Assembly: GCF_932526225.1 (NCBI RefSeq)
Contig: NC_064040.1
Location: 6,543,181-6,607,180 of the forward strand
DNA length: 64,000 bases
Reading direction: 5' to 3'
Source of the DNA: Nematostella vectensis
Lineage: Eukaryota; Cnidaria; Anthozoa; Actiniaria; Edwardsiidae
Positions 13,223 through 22,975 of this stretch are shown piece by piece (position 1 is the first letter of the stretch; each line of letters begins with the position of its first letter). The position numbers and the translations under genes are program-made. The notes beneath the pieces were generated by a model that was not told the DNA's origin, did not search any database, and saw only the letters and a program-made list of their open reading frames with translations.

Positions 13223-13584
13223 GTGAGTTTCAGACGACGATTTGTATTGAAAATATGACAGTTATTGTCTTTATGTCCTGTTCTCTTTTTTAGTCCTTCG
13301 AAGATTAATAAGTACTTAAGTTATTACTTAAGTTAGTACACCAAATTTTTCAACTTACAAGATAAATTTTTCTTCCCGAGGATGAAAAACCCAAAATGCA
13401 ACCCCTATTGTCTATATATGTTTTTGTTTATATTGTCTGCACCTTGCACCTCATGTTTTTTTTATTTAAATAGCTGTGGAAAATTAGTAATATTAATATT
13501 ATAAGTTAAGTTAAGTATAATGGCTTGATGATAAGAAAGAAAGTTTTGAAATAATAAATCATTTTTTTTTCTTTTATCAACCAG

Positions 13585-13700
13585 GGACTACCTGAGGGCC
13601 ATGATAAATGCTAAACACTGGAAGACATGAGAACTGAAAACCATAATGTCTTGAAGATAACAGTAGGAAATTCTTATGCACTAGTCATTTGAAACCTCCA
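13585..13700 (+). other. Possible second exon of the same non-coding transcript
   Basis: A pyrimidine tract and acceptor (ttttttttcttttatcaaccag) end at 13584 and match the donor at 13222, giving a 362-bp intron. The downstream sequence has only a nine-codon ORF (ATG at 13600) and no clear end, although AATAAA motifs occur later (for example near 14209). No coding potential is seen. Confidence 0.2.
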
Positions 13701-14089
13701 CACCCATGGTCCCGGGAAATGTTGGGGGATTAGACCTTAAACAACTGTTGTAATAAAAGCCCCACCCTTCGGAAACAAACTGTACTCAAATGCCCCTATC
13801 ACTAGGGAATATAACTGTACATTTGAGATGACTTGTTATCAGAAATGAGCTGTTTATATCTCTCAAAACGTTTTTGTAATATGTCGAACAGTACATTGCA
13901 AGTATATACAGAGAGTTTGCTTTCCTTACACTTTATTTATTCTGCAAAATATGGTTATCTATTCCCCTGATTGGTTTTGCAAGATGATGGAAGGCTGTTT
14001 CCAATTTTTATTTGCCCTGAACTGTCCTGGGTGGGGACAAGTCTAAAAGACAAAGGGGAAGTATAAGAAAGTACTGGATATAATTATTG

Positions 14090-15460
14090 CATTATTGTTA
14101 TATTTTGTTTATAAAACTTTTCAAGGACATTTCTTCCATTTTCCTCTCCCTGTTATCTTTTTTTTTATCCAATTGATGCTCTTTGCTATTTCCCCTTTAC
14201 ACCAAAAAGAATAAATGAACAGATTTTGTTGAAATAAGAATTTTATTTAGCACTTATACTGATATCTTGTTTTTAGAATTTGTTTTCCAAGTCAGTCTGT
14301 TTCCCATTGCATTTATTTTTGAATATAAAATGCCTGGATTTAGGGCCATCCTAAATGGTGGATGCACCAAAATATTATGCATTACTGGATGTATATTTGG
14401 GAATTTAAATTTCCATAGTGACATAGCTGTCAACCTCGCTTTCGGAACAATCTTGTGAAAATACAGTAAATGTATCAGAAGTACCAAGATAGCTAATGCG
14501 GGAGAATACAAGAGTAGTAAAGAAGAGTAAATGTATGGATATTTTCAAGAAAATTAGGCTTGAGAAAAGGATCAAAATCTTGAGACCGCCACCTAATGTG
14601 AGAGAGTTGACAGCTATGTTGTGATGGGAAATAACCACTAAGTGCTACATGAAAACTTCAGTATGGCATGTTTTTAGAAGCCATAGACTAAACAGTGTCC
14701 AATTATTCTATCCTATCTTTGAAATGCTGTTACACCCATTCCTTGTTCTTCGCAAGAACAAAGCTTGTCAGAATGTAGCTTTGTTACAAATGTACATTGA
14801 CAGAACTTTTATGAGCGGAAATGTTGTTAAGGGTGAGATACTAGCAACAACCTTGTGCTTTTATATAATATAACAAATCTGTTTATCAACCTTAAGATAG
14901 TGGAAAAAGGGAAATATCAAGAGAGTGCTCAATCCAATTATTCCCATTACTGTTATATTTCTTTACCAAACCTGGTGGAGTCAATTTCTTTTGTTTTCCT
15001 CTCCCCGTCATCTAATTTTTTTAAGCAATAGATATTCTTTGCTGTTTCCTCTCTACCCCAAACCTTGGAGTAGGCAACCAACAATAGGCCACTATATGGT
15101 AAAAGGTGTGTCCACCAAATATGTAATGCATGAAAGGAGATATATTTGTGGATTTTAATTTTCACACATATTTCTGAATAATCAGTCCAATGAATCGCCA
15201 CTTAATCGATACATAAAAACTAAAGTATATGGCATCTAAACTGACTATGTTTTGGGGGATCTTTGGAATGCAGTTACATCCATGACATATTCTTTACAAG
15301 GGCAACGCTTGTAAGTATATTGTTTGTATTAAAAAAATATTCACAATGGAACTTCTACTATGAAGGAACAGAATAGATCATTAGACTCTTGACAACTTTG
15401 ACAGCCATAGTCACACCAGGAATTGTGTACTTTAATGTACTGCATATTTTATATTATTAA
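14090..15460. repeat. Diverged tandem duplication of a unit of roughly 600-850 bp
   Basis: Several blocks occur twice in the same order: TTTTCCTCTCCCTGTTATCT (about 14137) with TTTTCCTCTCCCCGTCATCT (about 14994); the accaaaatattatgcatta block (14367) with accaaatatgtaatgcatg (15113); and the tttgaaatgctgttacaccc block (14717) with tttggaatgcagttacatcc (15261). Spacing varies because of indels. An inverted pair (catagctgtcaacctc/gagagttgacagctatg) spans 14425-14618. Confidence 0.5.
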
Positions 15461-15682
15461 ATGATGGCTGGATACATTTTGTTACTATAGGCTGTAATAA
15501 ATTTTGGTATTTTTAATCTCATTAAAAAATCCATTCTAAAGGCAAGGAGAGCAGGATCCTAGACCCCTAGTTATCCTAAAACTATCTCAATCAAGTCAAC
15601 ACAAGGTGTTCAATGCGGGCTCCGCTTTTAGGCAGTGCCTAAATCTATATATTATTGCAGCTGGGTCATTCTAAATAACAAG

Positions 15683-16047
15683 TAAGGCCTAGTTTAAACG
15701 CCGTACTTTCCATGAGCCGTATTCAATGCAACTTGTGGGGATTATTCAAACCCCAGAGGTCATGTTCTACGGTCGTGTCCTACGCTCCGGTCACCAGTCA
15801 ATTCGCCCGACTGTGGCGAGGACAAACCGCAAGAAAGACTTTGTGTCATTTAAATCTCAAATGTATTAATTATTATTTGTGTCCAGCTGACGGCCCTGTA
15901 ATTCAGCCCTTGGCTGCAAAAGGGTACAATAAACCATTGATTGATTGAAATTAATGCAAATGAGCCTGATGCATTGTTTGGCCTCATTTGCATGCATTTG
16001 CATTTAATACGGCTCATGGAAAGTACGACGTTTGTGCAGGGCCTAAT
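15683..16047. repeat. Inverted-end element 'CCATGAGCCGTATTCAATGC', copy 1, with nested insert
   Basis: The left end (TAAGGCCTAGTTTAAACGCC, then GTACTTTCCATGAGCCGTAT) is inverted at the right end (ATACGGCTCATGGAAAGTAC, then GACG...GGGCCTAA). The same GAGCCGTATTCAATGCAAATG core occurs in a second element at 22829-22975. This copy is about 220 bp longer because of an internal insert with a LINE-like tail. Confidence 0.75.
15735..15948 (+). mobile_element. Probable 3' fragment of a CR1/L2-type LINE inside the MITE
   Basis: The insert ends GGGTACAATAAACCATTGATTGATTGA, a short 3' tail with a 4-bp tandem repeat (TTGA/ATTG), as is usual for CR1/L2 LINEs, which end in short tandem repeats rather than poly-A. 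The preceding text (ctgtaattcagcccttggctgc) looks like a 3'-UTR. I recognise no reverse transcriptase residues, so this would be a 5'-truncated copy. The family name is from memory of similar tails in cnidarians. Confidence 0.4.
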
Positions 16048-17715
16048 TGTATAAATTAAATAATTATACTTAGATTAGAACTTTCCACAACTGTTCAATT
16101 AGTGTCCACGTCCTCCGTTTTGCTCATTACGTCAACTCCTTTTTCCTATTGAACTAGCCGCACCTTTATCTATTAGCTAAATCTTCGCCATCAAGTAGAT
16201 CTCAAAGGAAGCATTTCACCACAATAAGCTATTTTAATTTTTTGGCTTTTTCCTCGAAGACAAAATACTTTTCTCACTAAATAGTGAATCAACCTGTTAT
16301 AGGCTCATGTATGTTTTCTTTCTATTTGTGCGTGTGGGAAATTCACAAGAAGCCCCAGTCTCCAAAAATAACTTGTCATTGAATTGTTTCTGCAAAAATT
16401 CTAGATTCTAGAATGGTATGTTTGTAAAGTAAACCATTTGTATTTTTTTTCTCATGTCTGGTAATAATAAAAAGCTACATGCTTTTATGTTAACTCTCTG
16501 GTTTGATTGAACGCTATGTTATTCATCATCAGTTAAATGATCGATTTGATTGGCCAGCGGGGGATGAAAAATCAGGCTAGTGGCCAGAATTAGTTGTATA
16601 GGGTTATAAAGTCATAGATACTAGCCGTGGGCACTTCTCCATTCGCCAAGGGATGTACTCCAAGTCAACAGCTGTTCCAGTCGCCTTCACTAGAACATTT
16701 GTTTTAAAGCTGAACACAGAAACTTGTTCACGGCCCGTGTAAAAGTAAGAAAGAGTCTTAAAGAGTAGAGTAAAGAGAGTTTTAATATTTAAAGGTTATT
16801 TGGTGAGATTCGATCCAGTTTTAGACCGGGGTGGATATCCAAATGTTAACTTCGTTTGAAGTGTCTTCAGAAATGAGTGAGTAAATTTAATGTCCTCGCA
16901 GGGGTTCGCATAAATTCCACTTTTTAATTGTGCAGCAGTGCCATATTACGTTAACTGTTAGCATTATAGCTCAGAGTACTCAAGGTCTTATTCTTAACAA
17001 TCTAACTATATAACGCTCTGTATCAAACACTTTAAAAGTACCTTTGCAGTCCAAAAAATGTTTGTTTTAAAATACCTGATTCGCAAAAACTACACCATTG
17101 CACAACATAACCTAATAACCTAATAATAAGTAATAAGATGGATTTTTGATGTTCCTGAAACACACAGCTTTTTAGATAAAATTTAATGTTGGAAATGTTG
17201 GTACGACGTGAATATATATATTTTTTACTTTTTTTGAATGTTTCACCCCTCAAAAAATGCCACGTAATTTTCTCAAGATCTATTTTGGTTTAAAAATATG
17301 GACAAAGCATTTTTTCAGGACAATGGAATACTTTGTTGTTCTTGAATGAGTAATTGCTTAATATTCCTTTCGTCGAATCAGGGAGTAATATTTTACTATG
17401 ATTCCGCGCAATCATCGTGTTTGACGGTGTTTGAGATGTAGATAAAACGTATGCCACAAAGTAAGTTAGTTTCAGGCCCCCCAGCACCCCATTGTTATTT
17501 TCAAGCTTTTTTAGTTCCCCAATTTTGCTTGCTTCTTCCTGGCAAAAAATGATTGCCATGAATAGTATAGTTGCTAAGAACGGAATAAATATTACTTGAA
17601 AAGCAAGCGAGAACAATATATATACTATCCATTCAGACTACTGAAAGCGCCGTTAATTGAAAGCTCTGCTTTAAGAACTTCGTTATTTAAGAAATAAATA
17701 TTCTTTTCGTGCCTT
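16048..17715. other. A/T-rich DNA with one weak membrane-protein-like ORF on the minus strand
   Basis: No supported gene. The minus-strand ORF at 17290-17616 begins with a hydrophobic segment (LAFQVIFIPFLATILFMAII) and has a second one later. It has no recognised family signature and no splice context, so it is not called as a gene. Confidence 0.4.
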
Positions 17716-17850
17716 CATTAAGTTTTGAAAACCGAATTGTTTTTGTTTGAGAATTCGAGAGCAGATCAGTGGAGCACGATACCGCAGGTCAAGGTCGTCA
17801 CATCTGCTCGAGAATTCCCCAAACAAACACAGAGGTTTTCAAAACTCAAT
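17716..17850. repeat. Foldback element with about 50-bp arms
   Basis: The left arm (CATTAAGTTTTGAAAACC ... GAGAATTCGAGAGCAGAT) is inverted at the right (ATCTGCTCGAGAATTC ... GGTTTTCAAAACTCAATG). The loop is about 30 bp. Typical of a small MITE. Confidence 0.7.
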
Positions 17851-18119
17851 GGAAGCACAAAAAGAAGGTTTTATTTTCCTATTAAATTATTTCTAATCCT
17901 ATGTAAAAGACAAAAAAACTTACAACAGCGCGCGTTCATGGCGTCATTCCAGTGCACGTCAGCGCGCGCGCAGAAAACAGTTTGAAAAACTGGCTTCAAA
18001 TTCAAAGTATTCTTTACTTTATTGTTTGATGGTTAATCTATTTAGACTTATTTTGCAATTTCCTATTTTTTTTTTATCACATTTGAGGTGTTTGCACGAA
18101 TTAGTTTTTTTTTTTGCTA

Positions 18120-18480
18120 CGTTTGGTGACCGCCATCTTGAAAGAGAAGTCTGGGACTAGTTATCATGGCCTTCCATTGCGCTCGCCCCAGGCCTTTTCA
18201 AACCTTTTACTTGAGATAATGCATTTGCAGCTTAATGGACATTGCTGAATAACGTATGCGCATGCGCGTGCTCTGGTAAAAACAAACACAATCGTAGTGT
18301 TTAATCGTTCGAGTAAAGGTACGAAAGGCTGACTTCAGTAGCTGACAGATGACAGATTTGTTTGGTAATGAGGGAGTCAAAGAAAATTATAGCCTTAGCT
18401 TTGCGCTAGCTTTCTTAGCATTCGCCAAAATGTGACGGTTCGCCGGTAAAAAGCGGCCATTTCAAAACAAAATGGCTATG
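18120..18480. promoter_or_regulatory. Promoter-like stretch with YY1-like and NRF1-like sites
   Basis: CCGCCATCTTG at 18130-18140 matches the YY1 consensus. TGCGCATGCGCG at 18257-18268 is a full match to the NRF1 palindrome. An inverted GGCCATTT/AAATGGC pair occurs at 18450-18475. The stretch is richer in G, C and CpG than its surroundings and lies 400-800 bp upstream of a spliced exon containing a signal-peptide start, so it may be a promoter for that exon. Confidence 0.35.
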
Positions 18481-18878
18481 GTTTAACCGCGCGGTACTGG
18501 AACTAGTCTTGCGTTTTTCAGCACTGGCAGCTTAACGTAGTAATTGTATGTTGTTTGTTATTACTATGATACACTTTAGTCATCCTAGATGCTTACTCCT
18601 TAATTGTCGAAAGCCACGGCAACATTTATTTTCAATAGAATCAAATTCTAGAATCAAATCTATTCTAGTTTGCGTATTTATTAAAATCATGGTGCGCTAA
18701 TTTGATGTTAATTGTTCCAACTTTTAACGGTGACTTACTTATACAGTGTGTTATGCTAAACAAAAAAAAGGAAAAAAAAGTCTTGTAAGTATTAGGTGGA
18801 AGTCTTGTTTATAGGCTTACTCTCTTTCTCACTATGGTGCTATTGGTAGAGTAAATGAGTAAATGTTGTTTCTCGCAG

Positions 18879-18997
18879 GACATCAGAGATGCTGTGCTTT
18901 TGAATGGTCACGTGTCAAACTTATAACATGAAGGGGTCGCTCCCTATCTTGATTGCTACTCTCTTCGCGTGCGTTAGGACCAAGCCAAGAAAAGAAG
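18879..18997 (+). CDS. Possible distal first coding exon with signal peptide
   Basis: The exon lies between an acceptor (gttgtttctcgcag) and a donor (GAAG/gtaatc). An ATG at 18928 opens MKGSLPILIATLFACVRT, a good signal peptide. An in-frame ATG at 18904 would add eight residues, and a five-codon upstream ORF starts at 18889. It ends in phase 1, exactly like receptor exon 1. Joined to receptor exon 2 it would place the discoidin Cys a few residues after the signal peptide. It could be an alternative first exon of the receptor gene, the remnant of a duplicated copy, or part of an unrelated gene. Confidence 0.4.
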
Positions 18998-19840
18998 GTA
19001 ATCGTGTTATTCAGGGGAAAAACAATACGAGGTTATATCTTCCTTGTTAGTCTGTCTTAATGCTATTGTTGAAATTATGAACATAACATGACTAACTGTG
19101 TTTGCGTATGTTGGCTTTTAGCTCAAGCAGAGCAACAACAATGTATTTTCTTATGCTCAGGGGGGGGGAACAAATACTATATTGTTGAAATCAAGTACAT
19201 GACTAATTGGATCTACGTATGTTGGTTCTTATTACTATGGACTTCCCGTTTGATTTTATGTCAAATGAATTAGTGGCAAAACTAATTAAAATCGATGTTT
19301 CTATATTTGACCAAGTCTAATAATATTTTGCTTAAGAAAGGTTTCCGGGTATTGCTGGTTTTGATTTTATGCGACCTGTTTGTATGCGACCTGTGTTTTT
19401 ATGTGACCTCTTTTGGCTTGTAGATAGGCCAATGATTGTTGTTGACGATTTTTATGTTGCAATTATAGTTGTTCACGACCTTGCAGGTTTGCTTTTTCTA
19501 AGCATTACAAATTGAGACACAAAAATGGGAGCGTGTAGATGCCAACGAATAAAAAGTGACATCTATTTTGCTATTCAAAAGTAATGCTGGCGCATAAAAG
19601 AGCTCTTGTCAGCCAGGCCTTTGTTATTATTTTGATTAAATATTGAAAGGCACATAACGAAATAACAATCTAAAAATAAAGTTTAATACTTTACTTACCA
19701 AACCTAATAAAAAATATCGAATTAGCTTCCCCAAATCCGCCTATGGTTATTGATGCTTTTTGACCATTTGGCACTTTGCTTGAGGATGACAAAATGGCGG
19801 CTGCCAGAGGATGTTGGTTTGCATACCGATAATCATTTGA

Positions 19841-20147
19841 CAGGCCCGTACCCAGGATGGGGGGGGGGGGGGGCGAAATCCAAAAAAGTGGACCTAATTT
19901 TTTCCGGGGGGGAGGGGGGGGAGGGAGCTCTCTGATAAAAATCTTACCGCTTCCGAAAGAACGAAAATGGATTTTTTTATGCATTTGCAGTATCTCCACG
20001 GGACGTTTATTGTCGGATTTGGCTACATACCAGAGTGATCTAGCTTAGTTTAGTTTGTCTACTCGTCTATTGAGAACCAAAAGTCTACTTTCGGCCGTTG
20101 TTGGGGGGGTGCGTTTGCACCCCCTGCACCCCCTGGGTACATACCTG
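19841..20147. repeat. MITE 'CAGGCCCGTACCCAGG', intact copy with inverted ends
   Basis: The left end is CAGGCCCGTACCCAGG. The right end, CCCTGGGTACATACCTG, is its imperfect inverse. Both ends are followed inward by G- or C-homopolymer-like tracts (about 19859-19873 and 20103-20109). The same family occurs inverted at 54612-54936 and 58082-58422 and as a fragment at 55977-56050. No clear target duplication. The open frames over it are spurious. Confidence 0.75.
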
Positions 20148-22828
20148 TTCGATGACCCATCTAAACGGTCAGTTGTAGTGCATGTTGCCACTTTAAAATG
20201 CTCGTGCTAGATGGGGCTTTACTGAAAGCGATAAACATTTTTCTTTCGGCCACCGGAATCGGCTGTTATACCTTAAGCACCTCTGTGGCTTCAAATTTTG
20301 CCAGAATCTCCAAGTCATGCAAGCTTCTCTGATAATTTTTTACAGACCTATTAAAGGAATTCATCTTTGGTAACAATTACAGCGATATTGATCATTATTA
20401 TCGTAAACCAAAAAACCCTCCTGTAGAGGATCTTCGATTTAAAGGGGACTTGTTTTAAGTAGTATTTCTTTATAAGCTCCTCATACCATTTTACTCGCTT
20501 TAAATTGTTGTCTGGGAGTCGCAAATAATATCGCCTGTTCGTTGTTATTTTTAGAGGTTGATCTATAATCATTGCTGTTTGATGCACAAGTGTTTTTTTC
20601 TATTTGTCTAATGTTTTTTTTCTGCTTGCCTGTCCGTTTTTCAATGAGATACATGAGATACACGTTTTTCATGAGATACAACTTTTAAGATCGTCTTACT
20701 TTTTCGAATTTGCTCTTTGCTTTTGTCTAATCGAGTCTATGTCACAAAGAGATAAACACTTATTTTTTCAGAGTAAAGAGTAGGGGCTGGTTCTAACTCT
20801 AAGCGTCCCTAAATCTAAAAAAAAAAACGCATTGCGCCATATATTTTTTAAATTTAAAACAAATTATTATTGCTTTTAAAACCAACTAAATAATGAATCA
20901 CCACCAAGACCACCGCTAGTCTTTCCTTTAGAGTATGAAATTTCAAGGCGGAGGGGCAAAACATTGCTTGGTTTCTAGAAAACGTTGCAGAATTTTAACA
21001 AAAGTCATTAGGAATACACGTCGATCTCCCAAGTCCAGACCGTGGTCAATTTTTTTTGTCTTTTGCCGAAATAGTCATTACATTGACGTGGCGCTTCTGA
21101 AACAAGTATCATTTCATTGTGCAGTATAAATTATTGCACACGTACACGTACTTCTACAAAATAGTTTATATTTGATAACCCGTTTCAGTCCTCCAGTTAT
21201 TTAGAGAAATGAAGCATAAACATTGGTTCAGTGTTATATTTCTCTTATACATTGTATCGTCATAACTCAGGTTTTAATTATTTTGACAGTTACTGATAGC
21301 TTGGACATGATAAGTAATTACTGTAAGCATGTCCTCGTGAGAATCTTCACAATAAGTTATCGCCTATTACTTTTATCACTGCGATGTTCCTTGGACAGTC
21401 CTAATGAATCAGTAATGTGAGTAATTTTCGGGTTCACCTACCTGCGAAGATCGTTAAGTTGCTCTTATTAACATCACATCGTGACTTATTCATGGCGCAC
21501 TTCAAAGCCTAGAGAGCATTCCACTATTTTGCGTGCATTCTCGCTCCCCCTCCTCTAGGGTGTTATAAACGTATTCCAAGTGTTTTACTGGAACAGACTC
21601 TATAAACAAAACGCTCGCAGCCCTTATAGGAGCGAGACATGGAGGCAATCGAACAACTCCTAGGTCGAGCTTAACAGATTTCCGTATCTATTTATTTTCT
21701 TAATCTGCAAAGGGGTTGAAATTCTGTTGCTATGCGTATGACCTGGATCAAAAGGAGAATTGTACGTTTCCTACTTGTTTTACTCCTGTCAGGGTCTCAA
21801 GGGCACTATGTCTCTGAGCGAGGTAAGATTTCTATGTACATATATTGAAAATACTTTTTTTTTTTGGTTACGTTTTTGGTTACCCGTCATCGGATTGGTC
21901 CAAATACTATGTTTAGACTTTAGCAGGAAGTCTCATTACAACCATACCGGAGGACAAACCTTTTAAAAGATTTCAATTGTGGATTATCCAATGCAAAACA
22001 AAGTTAGGAATTTCGAGAAATGTTATTTTCAGTAGAATTATATTTTCCGTGATAGATGTAAGGTGATACAATGGTGTTTTGCATTTTGCAATATTTTGCT
22101 AATAATGTGTTTCCAATTTTTTAATTTGCTTCTAATGACGTGAACTATTGCTTTTCTCGCAGTATGGTAATGTTATTTCATTTTCATCTAATTTTAGTCA
22201 AGAGGTGCGACATTCGAGTTCTTTTAATCCGTTCTCATTTTGTAACAATGAGCTTGAAGTTTATCAAAGCACTTACTTTTTAGTGATGTCGTTGAAAACA
22301 AAAACAAATCAGAATTTGATTTGTTGTCACACCTTGAATGAATCAAACACACAGGTGGGTTGGCATTCTGCAAGGGAGTAAAAATGAAACGAGGCCGTGT
22401 CGGTTTAATTGCTTCATAAGTCTGGTGTTTTTATTTTTAACGAAAACTTTGAATCTCGCTTAATCCACTTTTTTATGGATAACTTATCAGCATGAGTATA
22501 GACACAACAACAATACATCAAACGAGGTACGACTTATGTAGGAGTAAGTGTGAGTACTTCGTGTAAAACACGAATTGAGAGACTGAATAGAAGGCGCTGC
22601 GAAGGGAGAGGGCGGGGAAATTATATAAAGTAAAGATGGCCTCGGAGTGGGAGTCTGATGCAGTTCAAGATATTTTATTAAACACCACTTAGTTCTACAG
22701 TAAATTTAGGCCCTTTTTATTATCACACAAATTTGGTATATGGTCTATTTCCTTTTTTTCATACTTTTATACTACCACAACAAGTTCAAATTTGGGGTTA
22801 AACTAAGGCAGTTCTTTTGGGCAGCAGA
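20148..22828. other. A/T-rich DNA with two possible orphan exons
   Basis: Apart from the candidate exon at 22163-22354 and a 30-nt segment at 21793-21822 bounded by an acceptor (cctgtcag) and donor (gtaaga), nothing is recognised. Short direct repeats of 'atgagatac' occur at 20644-20680. Confidence 0.4.
22163..22354 (+). CDS. Possible orphan coding exon (64 codons), product unknown
   Basis: Exactly 64 open codons lie between an acceptor (attgcttttctcgcag) and an ACAG/gtgggt donor; the other two frames contain stops. The text is Ser/Asn-rich with three Cys (SSFNPFSFCNNELEVY, then NLICCHTLNESNTQ). I do not recognise a family. A 30-nt segment bounded by splice-like sites at 21793-21822 lies upstream. 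It could belong with the 18.9-kb exon, but phase does not connect them directly, so it may be fortuitous. Confidence 0.22.
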
Positions 22829-22975
22829 ACTAGGCTTAGTTCAATCATCATATTATCCATGAGCCGTATTCAATGCAAATGCCAGCAAATGAAGATGAAA
22901 CAATCGACTCGATTTATTTGCATCATTTGCATTGAATACGGCTCATGGATAATAGGACGTTTGAACTTAGCCCTA
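22829..22975. repeat. 'CCATGAGCCGTATTCAATGC' inverted-end element, copy 2 (about 147 bp)
   Basis: The left end ACTAGGCTTAGTTCAA... CCATGAGCCGTATTCAATGC is inverted at the right end (GCATTGAATACGGCTCATGG ... TTGAACTTAGCCCTA). The arms are about 60 bp and the loop is short. It shares its core with the element at 15683-16047. Confidence 0.75.
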
